From assembly GCA_963790435.1 (NCBI GenBank), contig CAWBOI010000001.1, positions 744,001 through 808,000 on the forward strand: a stretch of DNA of 64,000 nucleotides, written 5' to 3'. Of the stretch, positions 51,332 to 59,770 are shown one piece after another. Both the position numbers and the translations under genes were made by a program. This DNA comes from Ilyomonas sp963790435 (lineage in GTDB: Bacteria > Bacteroidota > Bacteroidia > Chitinophagales > Chitinophagaceae). The notes under the pieces are model-generated. The model did not search any database. It had not been told where the DNA came from and was given only the letters and a program-made list of their open reading frames with translations. How positions within the stretch are numbered: the first letter of the stretch is position 1; the number at the start of each line of letters is the position of its first letter.

Positions 51332-51727
51332 TTATACAAACCACTTAGGCGGCGGAGCTACGATATCAGGACTGAAATTGGTATAAATAGAAAGCACAAA
51401 CGAATTGTATTTGTTTTCAGCTTTAGCCAAAAGGTTTAGCTTATCAAAACAATTGTTGATGGCAATTTTAAAAGGCTGAAACTTGATAAGGTTATCGTGG
51501 CTGTTGCTTTGGTTGGGCGATTCTTTTTTTTCAGGGAAGGCGTTTTCTTTGTGCATCACTACTTCGGCAATGTATTCCGTAACCGAGTTGATGATATTGG
51601 GTTCGTTGCCGTCTTTATCTTTTGCAATGTTTTCAAAATCCTGCGCATACAAGCCAAGATTAAGTACCTGCAGCATTACCAGGGCAACAATAAAATAAGT
51701 GAAATATGTTTTTACTGCGCAGAACAT
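51332..51727 (-). CDS. small periplasmic protein ending PDIVAPPPKW, leading the metal-efflux operon
   Basis: 131 residues with an N-terminal signal or anchor (YFTYFIVALVMLQVLNLGLYAQ, ends about 28). Middle is charged; the C-terminus is NKYNSFVLSIYTNFSPDIVAPPPKWFV. I recall similar short proteins with an aromatic/PPP-K-W tail beside RND metal pumps in Bacteroidota. About 150 bases before czcC on the same strand. Possibly a metal-sensing or chaperone component; no function is known to me. Confidence 0.65.
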   Translation of the reverse strand: MFCAVKTYFTYFIVALVMLQVLNLGLYAQDFENIAKDKDGNEPNIINSVTEYIAEVVMHKENAFPEKKESPNQSNSHDNLIKFQPFKIAINNCFDKLNLLAKAENKYNSFVLSIYTNFSPDIVAPPPKWFV

Positions 51728-51780
51728 AAGAATACTGAAACCGCGTGCAAGTTACAAACTCAAGTATTGTATAAATAAAA

Positions 51781-51805
51781 ATTGTGCTGTTAAAAACAGC
51801 ACAAT
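51781..51805 (-). terminator. terminator upstream of the efflux operon
   Basis: Perfect 11-bp stem ATTGTGCTGTT / AACAGCACAAT around AAA, followed in the minus direction by TTTTTATTT. Ends the transcript of the 51860-52294 gene before the efflux operon. Confidence 0.85.
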
Positions 51806-51859
51806 TGCAAAAAGGATACGAGTTGATTTAAAGGGTACACAGCATTCATTTGAAAAGGT

Positions 51860-52294
51860 TTATATTTTAATGCTAATGTTATCCATGCCCATTTCTTTGT
51901 TCAGTATCTCGCTGTTTTCAAGTACAATCACACTGCCGTTTGAGTTGTAGGATACACGGTAGGTTACTATCAACGTTTCGTTGCGGTTCATTACATTATT
52001 CACATTCATCTTTGTGTTGATGGCGTTGGCAGCCGTTGGAAACTGCTTCAGTTGCAGAGGAGTAAATACTTGCTTAGAGAGAATAACCTGTTGGTTGTTC
52101 TTCACTTTGCTAACGGTTACTTGGATAGTCACCTCTTGATTGTTGTAAGCAGGCAGAGTGTAATTGTTCTCTGTAAAAATTGAAAGGTTAATTTCTTTAG
52201 TAACTTTTTGTGTGCTTTTGAAGAAAGACAAATTGTTAGGAAATACTAAGGTTACGATGAACAGTACCGGTAAAATTATGATTAGCTTTTTCAT
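51860..52294 (-). CDS. hypothetical secreted protein
   Basis: 144 residues with a signal peptide (KKLIIILPVLFIVTLVFP). The rest is rich in Asn, Thr, Val and looks beta-stranded (EVTIQVTVSKVKNNQQVILSKQ, ETLIVTYRVSYNSNGSVIVLE), possibly one Ig-like domain. No family recognised. I start at 52294; the ORF extends to 52489 with low-quality sequence. Confidence 0.6.
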   Translation of the reverse strand: MKKLIIILPVLFIVTLVFPNNLSFFKSTQKVTKEINLSIFTENNYTLPAYNNQEVTIQVTVSKVKNNQQVILSKQVFTPLQLKQFPTAANAINTKMNVNNVMNRNETLIVTYRVSYNSNGSVIVLENSEILNKEMGMDNISIKI

Positions 52295-52538
52295 AAAAAA
52301 TGTTTTTAAAAGTGATGCGATGAGTAGTCGCAGGATTGTGCCGGAACCTGCCAGCTTCTCTTTGGTTATCAGACGAGCGGCAATAAGGAATGATGAACGG
52401 ACAAAACGTTTGAATGATTGGCTGAAAACAGCTGCTACAATGTTTTTGGGCAAAAACAATAAGAGATAAAAACTGTTCGTACCGGACAAAAACCGTTTGG
52501 CTTTGATACAAAGGGAAGAGTGGAGAGTAGCGTGATGC

Positions 52539-52576
52539 CGTCATTCCGCCCTACAGCACTGTGGGGCCGAATGACG
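52539..52576. repeat. 38-bp palindrome
   Basis: CGTCATTC and GAATGACG (with CGCCC/GGGGC inside) flank TACAGCACTGT. Its ends match the outer ends of the long inverted repeat at 59153-59371 (TCGTCATTCC). Confidence 0.75.
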
Positions 52577-52590
52577 AATAACTTCATTCT

Positions 52591-52618
52591 AAAATCACAA
52601 ATCATAAATCCCAAACCT
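52591..52618. repeat. heptamer array upstream of ligA
   Basis: Four consecutive units close to nAAATCA (AAAATCA, CAAATCA, TAAATCC, CAAACCT), 26 bp before the ligA ATG. Confidence 0.65.
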
Positions 52619-52644
52619 TATTTTTACCTCCAACAATTTCAGGT

Positions 52645-54783
52645 ATGTATTCAGCAGAGGAAACAAAAAAGGCACAAAAACAAACGAGTGAACTTTTACA
52701 GGATTTACAAACGATTGGTGCAAATGATTTACCCCAATTGAGAAGCGTTTTGCGCTTTCATGAATATCGTTATTATGTAGAAGACAATCCTCTGATTTCA
52801 GATTACGAATACGATACGTTGTATAAAAAATTAATTGAAATAGAAACCGCCGATCCGGCATTGGTAACGCCCGATTCACCATCGCAACGGGTGGGCAAAG
52901 GCTTAACCAAATCGTTTCCAACAGTGCAGCATCTTGTGCCTATGTTATCGCTCGAAAACTCCTATGATGCTGAAGATTTGAGAGATTGGGACAGAAAAGC
53001 AAGAGAAGCTTCCGGTTTGGATTTGATTGAATACTGTGCAGAACCAAAATTTGATGGAGCCAGCATTTCATTGGTTTATAAAAACGATCATTTGCTTCGT
53101 GGCGTTACGCGCGGCGATGGTGTAGAGGGCGAAGACATCACTACCAATATCAAACAAATCCGTTCCATTCCTTTGTCAGCTTCGTTTTCAAAATATGGAA
53201 TTGATGAAATTGAAATCCGGGGTGAAGTGATTATTACAAGAGAAAGGTTTAAAAAGTTTAATGATGGGCGCATGGAAGCTGGCTTGCCTTTGCTTGCCAA
53301 TCCGCGCAATGCTGCCAGTGGTTCGTTGCGCATGATTGACCCGGCAGAGGTGGGCAAGCGAGGATTGGAAGCGTTCCTTTATCACATCAGCGATTACACA
53401 ACAACGGAAGGTATTAAAGTGTCGGATGAAGAAAATCATTCAAAAGAAAACATACATCATGTTGCACCATTCACCACACACTCAGGATCACTGGAGCTCT
53501 TATGGAACCTGGGTTTCAGAAGCCCGGCAAAAGAAAAAAGAGTGTTGAAAGGCATTGATGAAGTGATAAATTATTGCCATGAATTTGAAGCGGGCAGAGA
53601 TAAGATGCCGTATGAAATTGATGGCATGGTGATAAAAGTAAACGACCTCAAATTGCAGGACAAATTAGGCATGACATCGCATCATCCGCGATGGGCAATT
53701 GCGTTTAAATTTAAGGCCCGACAAGCCACCAGCAAACTAAAAGAAATTGAATTTAATGTGGGAAGAACCGGCGCAGTTACACCTGTTGCCAAGATTGACC
53801 CGGTGCACATTGGCGGCGTAACGGTAGCCCGTATTTCTGTTCACAACGAAGAGTATATAAAAGAAAAAGATTTGAAAATTGGCGATGCGGTACTGGTAGA
53901 AAGAGCCGGTGATGTGATACCGCAAATTGTAAAATCCTTATCCGAATTGCGAACCGGAGGCGAAGAAACGATTGTTTATCCAACACACTGTCCTGCATGC
54001 AAGAGCCAATTGTTTAAAGAAGAAGGCGAAGCCGTTTGGCGTTGCCCCAACATTGAATGCCCTGCACAGACATTAGAACGCATCATTCATTTTGTAAGCA
54101 AAGATGCGATGGACATTAAGCATTTTGGAGAAGCCAATGTACATAAGTTTAACAAAATCGGTTGGCTGCCCGATGTGCCATCTATTTATAAATTAGACTT
54201 TCAAAAAATAAGCGAATTAGAAGGCTTTGGAAAGAAGTCGGTGGAGAACCTGCAGCAATCTATTGAAGCTTCAAAACAACAGCCTTTGCATCGCTTGATT
54301 TATGGCTTGGGAATCAGGTACGTTGGTGAAACCACAGCCAAAACATTAGCCAATGAAGTGAATACCATTTTTGATTTTACAACCATGAGTGAAGAAGGCT
54401 TGCTGGAACTGGAAGACATTGGCAGCAAGGTTTCCAAAAGCATACAACACTTTTTTTCCAACCCGCAAAACATTGCCATGCTGCATGAGTTGGAAGCGTT
54501 GGGCTTACAGGTAAACAACGAAAAGAAATCATCTGCGGGCAAAAAAAATATCCTGCAAAACCAAACTTTTTTATTTACTGGCAGTCTGTCTAAAATAACA
54601 CGCAGCAAAGCAGAAGAAATGATAGAACAGCAGGGTGGAAAATTATTGAGTGGCATCAGCAGTAAGCTCAATTACCTGGTGGTGGGCGAAGATGCCGGAA
54701 GCAAGCTGGAAAAAGCTAAAAAAATAAACACCATCCGGATCATTAATGAAGATGAATTTTTAAAAATGACAGAAAGCGAGTAG
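52645..54783 (+). CDS. ligA: NAD-dependent DNA ligase
   Basis: 712 residues. Ia domain and adenylation core: EYDTLYKKL, SLENSYD, catalytic Lys in EPKFDGASISLVYKN (about 131-145), GDGVEGEDITTNIK, then REVIITRE, NPRNAASGSLR. OB fold with GRTGAVTPVAK, Zn finger CPACKSQL..CPNIECPAQ (four Cys), helix-hairpin-helix GLGIRYVGETTAKTL and a C-terminal BRCT (FLFTGSLSKITRSKAEEMIEQQGGK). Full length. Flanked by heptamer arrays on both sides; its stop (TAG, 54781) is part of the downstream array. Confidence 0.97.
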   Translation: MYSAEETKKAQKQTSELLQDLQTIGANDLPQLRSVLRFHEYRYYVEDNPLISDYEYDTLYKKLIEIETADPALVTPDSPSQRVGKGLTKSFPTVQHLVPMLSLENSYDAEDLRDWDRKAREASGLDLIEYCAEPKFDGASISLVYKNDHLLRGVTRGDGVEGEDITTNIKQIRSIPLSASFSKYGIDEIEIRGEVIITRERFKKFNDGRMEAGLPLLANPRNAASGSLRMIDPAEVGKRGLEAFLYHISDYTTTEGIKVSDEENHSKENIHHVAPFTTHSGSLELLWNLGFRSPAKEKRVLKGIDEVINYCHEFEAGRDKMPYEIDGMVIKVNDLKLQDKLGMTSHHPRWAIAFKFKARQATSKLKEIEFNVGRTGAVTPVAKIDPVHIGGVTVARISVHNEEYIKEKDLKIGDAVLVERAGDVIPQIVKSLSELRTGGEETIVYPTHCPACKSQLFKEEGEAVWRCPNIECPAQTLERIIHFVSKDAMDIKHFGEANVHKFNKIGWLPDVPSIYKLDFQKISELEGFGKKSVENLQQSIEASKQQPLHRLIYGLGIRYVGETTAKTLANEVNTIFDFTTMSEEGLLELEDIGSKVSKSIQHFFSNPQNIAMLHELEALGLQVNNEKKSSAGKKNILQNQTFLFTGSLSKITRSKAEEMIEQQGGKLLSGISSKLNYLVVGEDAGSKLEKAKKINTIRIINEDEFLKMTESE

Positions 54784-54806
54784 TGAGAACTGAATAGTGA
54801 GTAAGA
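54779..54806. repeat. heptamer array at the ligA stop
   Basis: Four units AGTAGTG, AGAACTG, AATAGTG, AGTAAGA; the first spans the ligA stop codon. Inverse of the array 12 bp downstream (CACTACT is the complement of AGTAGTG). Confidence 0.75.
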
Positions 54807-54818
54807 AAATTTATACCC

Positions 54819-54867
54819 CACTACTCGCCACTCACAATTCATCATTAACAATTACCAATTAACCATA
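54819..54867. repeat. heptamer array, opposite-sense partner
   Basis: Seven consecutive units from CACTACT through CAATT-type units to AACCATA. Pairs in inverted sense with the array at 54779-54806. Ends 31 bases before the next gene. Confidence 0.75.
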
Positions 54868-54897
54868 GATTTGCTTTACCATTTGAAATAATAAACT

Positions 54898-55770
54898 ATG
54901 AACACTTCCCGAAGAACATTTCTCAAACAAACCAGCGCAGCCTCTGCCTTATTTTTGGTTTCGCCTAAAAATCTGTTTTCAGCCGATGCCAACACCTTAA
55001 TTGGTTTGCAGCTTTGGACGGTTAAAGAAGATGCTGCTAAAGATTTAGATAGCACGCTGAAACACATAGCTGACGTGGGTTACAACAATGTTGAATTGTT
55101 CGGCTATAACAAGCGCATTTATTTTGGCCATACCGTAAAAGAAGTAAAAGCGATGTTGAATAAGCACAACCTTCGCAGCACCAGTGCGCATGTTGCCATT
55201 AACGAGTTCCTGTTTAACAAGAATGAAGATGAGTTGAAATACGCCATTGAAGACGCCAAAACATTGGGGCATGACTACTTAACGCAACCGTGGTTTGCCG
55301 AAGACAAGCGAAGCATAGATACTTTTAAAATGCTGGTTGACAGGTTCAACAAAGCCGGTGAAGAATGCAACAAAGCCGGATTGAAATTCGCCTATCACAA
55401 CCACAATTTTGAGTTTGAAAAACACGATGGCACCTGCGGCTACGAAGTGTTGCTGAACGGCACACAGAAGAATTTAGTGCACTTTGAAATGGATTTGTAC
55501 TGGGTAGTGTACGCGGGTGAAAAGCCTGAAACATGGTTTAAAAAATACCCGGGTCGCTTCCCCATGTGGCATGTAAAAGATATGTCGAAAGCTGCTAACC
55601 GTGAATCAACCGAAGTAGGAAAAGGCACGATTGACTTCAAGCAGATTTTTACTCACAAAGCCGAAGCCGGCTACAAAACATTCTTTGTAGAGCAGGAAGC
55701 TTTTGCTGATGAACCACCGGCACAAGCCATCGAAACCAGTTTTAAATACATCAAAAACAACCTTGTTTAA
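54898..55770 (+). CDS. secreted xylose isomerase-like TIM-barrel protein
   Basis: 290 residues. TAT-type signal with NTSRRTFLKQTSA (twin Arg), then a sugar phosphate isomerase/epimerase fold: GLQLWTVKED, HIADVGYNNVELF, KFAYHNHNFEF, HFEMDLYWV, MWHVKDM. The His/Glu/Asp metal ligands are present as in the TIM-barrel epimerases next to DUF1080 proteins. It is followed 10 bases later by a DUF1080 gene; both act on sugars in the periplasm. The reaction is unknown. Confidence 0.9.
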   Translation: MNTSRRTFLKQTSAASALFLVSPKNLFSADANTLIGLQLWTVKEDAAKDLDSTLKHIADVGYNNVELFGYNKRIYFGHTVKEVKAMLNKHNLRSTSAHVAINEFLFNKNEDELKYAIEDAKTLGHDYLTQPWFAEDKRSIDTFKMLVDRFNKAGEECNKAGLKFAYHNHNFEFEKHDGTCGYEVLLNGTQKNLVHFEMDLYWVVYAGEKPETWFKKYPGRFPMWHVKDMSKAANRESTEVGKGTIDFKQIFTHKAEAGYKTFFVEQEAFADEPPAQAIETSFKYIKNNLV

Positions 55771-55780
55771 TCTTACAATT

Positions 55781-56551
55781 ATGAAACAAAAACATCTCCT
55801 GATTGCTGCTGCTTCGCTCCTTTTTACTTCACTCGCACAGGCGCAAACCAAGCCCGAAGAAACTGAAATTTATCAGCCGGTTCCGAAAGTGGTAACACCT
55901 GGCAAAACCAATGCTGACGCACCTTCTGACGCTATTGTGCTGTTTGATGGCAAGGATTTGAGTCAGTGGGTGTTTGCCAACGACACTACCAAACCCGCCA
56001 CCTGGAAAGTTGCCGATAACATACTTACCGTTGACAAAACCACGGGTAACATTCAAACCAAAAGAAGGTTTATGGATTACCAGTTGCACATGGAATGGAA
56101 AGAGCCGAAAACACTGACGGGCAGCGGACAGGCACGCGGCAACAGTGGTTTGTTTTTGGCATCTATCGGGCCTGGTGACGATGGTTATGAATTGCAAATT
56201 TTGGATTCGTACAACAACTCAACTTATGTGAACGGACAAGCGGGTTCTGTTTACAAACAAGCCGTTCCGCTGGCAAATCCTGCGAAGCCGGATGATGTGT
56301 GGCAAACTTATGATGTAGTGTGGACGGCGCCTCGCTTTAACGCCGACAGTTCCTTAAAAACACCGGCTTATGTAACCGTGTTTTTTAATGGTGTGCTGGT
56401 GGAAAACCATTTCGAATTAAAAGGACCCACACAATACATTGGTACGCCTGCGTATCGCAAAGCGCATGGCGCATCTCCCATTAAATTGCAGGCGCATGGC
56501 GATAAAAGCGAACCCTTAAGCTTTCGGAATATTTGGGTAAGAGATTTATAA
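55781..56551 (+). CDS. DUF1080 (3-keto-disaccharide hydrolase) protein
   Basis: 256 residues with signal peptide ending ALAQAQ (about 21). FDGKDLSQWVFANDTTKPATWKVADNILTV at about 49-78 opens the concanavalin-like DUF1080 fold, with AQGNSGLFLASIG, YELQILDSYNN and GPTQYIGTPAYR; C-terminal LSFRNIWVRDL. Members hydrolyse 3-keto-glycosides made by a sugar oxidoreductase. Start at 55781; the ORF begins earlier inside the upstream gene. Operon with the TIM-barrel gene. Confidence 0.92.
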   Translation: MKQKHLLIAAASLLFTSLAQAQTKPEETEIYQPVPKVVTPGKTNADAPSDAIVLFDGKDLSQWVFANDTTKPATWKVADNILTVDKTTGNIQTKRRFMDYQLHMEWKEPKTLTGSGQARGNSGLFLASIGPGDDGYELQILDSYNNSTYVNGQAGSVYKQAVPLANPAKPDDVWQTYDVVWTAPRFNADSSLKTPAYVTVFFNGVLVENHFELKGPTQYIGTPAYRKAHGASPIKLQAHGDKSEPLSFRNIWVRDL

Positions 56552-56572
56552 ACGATTTAGTCTTTACATTGT

Positions 56573-56606
56573 AAAAAGCCCGCAAATACTGCATTTGCGG
56601 GCTTTT
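56573..56606 (+). terminator. terminator of the DUF1080 operon
   Basis: 14-bp stem AAAAGCCCGCAAAT / ATTTGCGGGCTTTT, loop ACTGC, T-run at end. Confidence 0.85.
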
Positions 56607-56613
56607 GGTTTTA

Positions 56614-56774
56614 CGTCATTGCGAGCCTGCCTGCCGGTAGGGAGGGCACGAAGCAATCTGTACTTTACAAATAAGATCTGTTTATAAGCATTTAATCTGT
56701 GAGCATTATTCACTCACAACTCACTGGCTGCCTCGTTATCCAGTCTACAGATTGCTTCGTTCCTCGCAATGACG
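56614..56774. repeat. 161-bp MITE-like inverted repeat
   Basis: Arms CGTCATTGCGAG..GCACGAAGCAATCTG (56614-56660) and CAGATTGCTTCGTTCCTCGC AATGACG-type end (56749-56774). A single arm of the same element lies at 20772-20797. The interior has no gene. Confidence 0.8.
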
Positions 56775-56783
56775 ATAATCATT

Positions 56784-57776
56784 TTACTCGAGCCTCATCT
56801 TCTTTTTGTCCTTCTTTATTTTATCTGCAAAAAAAGCTTTGAAATCATCATTTGCACCTTTGGCTACCATTATTCTGTCGCCTCTTTCGCGGGCATATAC
56901 ATTGATAACGCTATCAGAAAAATAAGCCTCGCGAAAATCTTTCACATAATCTTTTTTCAACTCATCCGGATCATCACAAACCAATATTAAATTATTCCAG
57001 TTTTTGTTTGACGGCAGCCAGTATAAAAAGCTTGCGTTATCGCTATACGCTTGGGGTAAATTGTATTTCTTACCATAAAAATTAACTGCTCCTGCCATGC
57101 CGTAATTGTTGCAAAAGATGATGGAGTTTTGTTGTTCTTCCGGTGTTAAGGAGTGATACGCTTTGGCTACTTTGGCAGTCATTTCTTCCCAACCTTGCAT
57201 GTCTGAAAAATCTTGTGGCAGCGGATGATTTTGTTGGTCTTCCCAACGCAAAGCACCTGTGTTTTTAATGTTCCATTTTTCGTAAAAAGAAACCAGTTTA
57301 GCAGGTGCAAAAACGGGCAATGCAACAGGTATCATGATGATACCTAACAATATTGGAACAAAAACAAACACATAACGCAAAGCCTTTCTTCTTACAGCTG
57401 TAAATTTCTCTAAATGATAAGAGCCGAACGCAAACAAAACAGGATACGAACCAAGTGCATAATATCCTTTTCCATGACTAACAATTAAAATAAGCAAAAC
57501 AAAACAATAAGCCCATCCAACAAAGCGAAATGGCTTTTCATTCTTTGAAAATAAAACATTGTACAAGCCGCACAACCAAATGAAAAGGCAGGGAAAAAAA
57601 TCAAGAATTTGATCGCCCAAAAACTCGCCCGGACTTACATATTGCAATTGTGTTCGTTGTAATTCAGCCATGTGATACACTACCGGAAAATGATGTTGCC
57701 ATTGCCATAAAAAGTTGGGTAAAAAAATGAGCAAAGCAATCCCGCAAGCGATCCAGAAATGTTTGTTCACAAACAT
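56784..57776 (-). CDS. C-terminal part of a glycosyltransferase family 39-like protein (gene broken)
   Basis: 330 residues. About 8-165: four to five membrane segments (FWIACGIALLIFLPNFLWQW, LDFFPCLFIWLCGLYNVLF, FVGWAYCFVLLILIVSHGKGYYALGSYPVLFAFG, YVFVFVPILLGIIMIPVALPV); about 180-330: a soluble domain with WEEMTAKVAKAYHSLTPEEQQ and the end DRIMVAKGAN. Belongs to the ArnT/PMT-type transferases that use lipid-linked sugars. The N-terminal half is in other frames (57777-58332). The Met at 57776 is internal. Confidence 0.75.
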   Translation of the reverse strand: MFVNKHFWIACGIALLIFLPNFLWQWQHHFPVVYHMAELQRTQLQYVSPGEFLGDQILDFFPCLFIWLCGLYNVLFSKNEKPFRFVGWAYCFVLLILIVSHGKGYYALGSYPVLFAFGSYHLEKFTAVRRKALRYVFVFVPILLGIIMIPVALPVFAPAKLVSFYEKWNIKNTGALRWEDQQNHPLPQDFSDMQGWEEMTAKVAKAYHSLTPEEQQNSIIFCNNYGMAGAVNFYGKKYNLPQAYSDNASFLYWLPSNKNWNNLILVCDDPDELKKDYVKDFREAYFSDSVINVYARERGDRIMVAKGANDDFKAFFADKIKKDKKKMRLE

Positions 57777-58332
57777 CTTCCGATGTGATGATAATGAGCA
57801 GACCGGCTAATACGCTTACAACATAAAACAGCACTGAATATTTGCTTAACATACCCAAACCTGCACATATCCCAAAGCCGTATAACCATGCCAGTTTGAT
57901 GTGTTTGCACATAGCGAATGAGGCAGAATACAATCATCGTCCAAAAGAAAATTTCAGGGGCATTGGGCTGAAACAAAAAGAACACACGCAGGTAGCCGCT
58001 TAAAAAAAAACGATAAAAAAAGGAGCCATAAAGCGAAGCGGCTTCCGCCTAGCGAAAGAACGAGTCTGCCCATCACATAAAAAGCAGCGGCACCAAACAG
58101 GGACGGCCATAATTTTATCCAAAACATACCATCGCCCAACAAGTGCGTAAGCCATGCAAAAATGCTGAGCATCGGCGGCACTTCCATAAAGCCAAAAGAA
58201 AGATGAGTTGCCTTCGGCGAGATATAAAAACTCATCTCTGTGCGGCTCATACATGCCGTTTTGCAGGAAGTAGGGAATGATAATTCTGAGCAAAACCAAA
58301 AGCCATAACAAGCGTGTATCCCTTTGTTTCAT
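57777..58332 (-). pseudogene. N-terminal half of the glycosyltransferase, four frameshifts
   Basis: Four successive frames hold the pieces: MKQRDTRLLWLLVLL ... HRDEFLYLAEG (about 58332-58205); LSFGFMEVPPMLSIFAWLTH ... GSRFALWLLFLSFF (about 58205-58010); YLRVFFLFQPNAPEIFFWTM (about 58000-57900); KHIKLAWLYGFGICAGLGML ... LLIIITS (about 57910-57790). Each change is +1, i.e. one extra base. MYEPHRDEFLY is the catalytic-type acidic motif of GT39. Ancient pseudogene is unlikely, since all pieces are well preserved. Confidence 0.8.
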
Positions 58333-58409
58333 AAGCATCATTTCAGCACGAAAAGTACATCGCTTTTCCGTTTCCTTTTTCAGTGTTTATTTTTGCCCAA
58401 ATTCTGTTT

Positions 58410-59138
58410 ATGCTGAAAACCATCACCACCTGCTTCTTTTTGTTTCTTGTTGTACAGTGTTTTGCGCAGTTTAACGATAGCACACATCACCGGTTTCGTT
58501 ATCTCGGAACCGGCTCGCTGAATGAAACTAAAACTTCAAAAGCGTATCTGTTTAACAATGGTGTTATGTTTAACACCAGTTATCCCAAAACGGCTTTCAG
58601 CACTTCTGCCAACTGGACGTACGGGCAACAAAACAGCCAGCTGACCAACAACGATTTTATTGCTCTTGCCAATTTAGATTTTCATAAAAAAGGCTCTAAG
58701 CTTTATTACTGGGCATTGGCCAATTATCAAACGAGTTATTCATTGCAAATTGAATACAAAGTGCAGGCAGGTGCGGGTGCGGGCTATTCCATCATTGATT
58801 CGCCTAAAACTTACATTGGCATCAGTGATGGCTTTTTATACGAAGCCAACAATTTGCACACTGCACAGGGCAATGATGTATACAGCACGCTTCGCAATTC
58901 GTTTCGATTGCGATACAAGTTTATCATCAACAAGATTGTTACTCTTAACGGAACTGACTTTGTACAGCCATCAATGCTTTCTATCAACGATTACATTTTA
59001 AACTTTAGTAATGATGTTTCGATACAATTAAGAAAATGGCTGAACTTCACGGCAGCCCTGAATTACAACCGCATCAACCTAACGAGACGCGACAATTTGT
59101 TGCTGACGTTCGGAATAAGTGTGGACAGATATTTTTGA
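58410..59138 (+). CDS. outer-membrane beta-barrel protein (DUF481-like)
   Basis: 242 residues. Signal peptide (KTITTCFFLFLVVQCFAQ), then alternating strands: KAYLFNNGVMFNTSYPKTAFS, ANWTYGQQNSQL, YWALANYQTSYSLQIEYKVQAGAGAGY, STLRNSFRLRYKFIIN, SNDVSIQLRKWLNFTAALNYN and an aromatic end VDRYF. Typical small barrel of the DUF481 kind; function unknown. I start at 58410. Divergent from the glycosyltransferase gene. Confidence 0.75.
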   Translation: MLKTITTCFFLFLVVQCFAQFNDSTHHRFRYLGTGSLNETKTSKAYLFNNGVMFNTSYPKTAFSTSANWTYGQQNSQLTNNDFIALANLDFHKKGSKLYYWALANYQTSYSLQIEYKVQAGAGAGYSIIDSPKTYIGISDGFLYEANNLHTAQGNDVYSTLRNSFRLRYKFIINKIVTLNGTDFVQPSMLSINDYILNFSNDVSIQLRKWLNFTAALNYNRINLTRRDNLLLTFGISVDRYF

Positions 59139-59152
59139 GTAAAGAAGCAATG

Positions 59153-59371
59153 TCGTCATTCCGCAAATGCCCTCAATACGTGCTTTTCATAGATCACTTT
59201 CTCGAGGGCTTTGTGCGGAATCTGATGATTGATTAGTAAAGGTGTCGAAATGAATGAAATCAACTTGCAGCACAGTAACAGGTTCAAACTTGTAAGAGCA
59301 GATTCCACACAAAGCCCTCGCTATGGCTATGAAAGTTTGAGTTCGTGTTGAGGGCAATGGTGGAATGACGA
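59153..59371. repeat. 219-bp nested inverted repeat
   Basis: Outer arms 59153-59180 and 59344-59371 (TCGTCATTCCGCAAATGCCC and TTGAGGGCAATGG...GACGA). Inner arms CGAGGGCTTTGTGCGGAATC at 59203-59224 and its near complement at 59299-59320. In between lies non-coding DNA. Both levels are complementary, so the transcript could form a double hairpin. Confidence 0.8.
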
Positions 59372-59461
59372 GAACCGTATTCATCTTCAAACAACGAAAC
59401 ATTACCTCAACAATTAGCACGATTTTTTGTGCAAAAACAAAATCATCAAAAACAAATTATC

Positions 59462-59761
59462 ATGAGCGACTTTCAACAAGTGATACAACAAGACAAGCCG
59501 GTGCTGGTTGATTTTTTTGCCGAGTGGTGCGGCCCCTGCAAAACCATGGCGCCCATTTTAAAACAAGTAAAAGATTCGCTCGGCGATGCCGTTACTATTA
59601 TTAAAATTGACGTTGATAAAAATCCGCAGGCGGCAGGTGCATATCGCATCCAGGGAGTGCCTACCTTGATGCTGTTTAAAAAGGGCGAAATCAAATGGCG
59701 GCAAAGCGGTGTAGTGCCTGCAGCCATGCTTACCAACCTAATTAAACAACATCAACCATAG
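59462..59761 (+). CDS. trxA: thioredoxin
   Basis: 99 residues. LVDFFAEWCGPCKTMAPILK carries the CGPC redox motif (about residues 20-23); cis-Pro in IQGVPTLMLFKKGE. The start at 59462 gives a normal thioredoxin; the ORF began 33 bases earlier. Two AAAAACAAA words lie right before the start (59430-59460). General disulfide reductase. Confidence 0.95.
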   Translation: MSDFQQVIQQDKPVLVDFFAEWCGPCKTMAPILKQVKDSLGDAVTIIKIDVDKNPQAAGAYRIQGVPTLMLFKKGEIKWRQSGVVPAAMLTNLIKQHQP

Positions 59762-59770
59762 TTGCATCAT

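Larger units (their letters stand above)
52295..52644. other. 350-bp gap before ligA
   Basis: No gene. It holds a GGGCAAAAACAA word (about 52448), a 38-bp palindrome (52539-52576) and a heptamer array (52591-52618). Confidence 0.6.
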
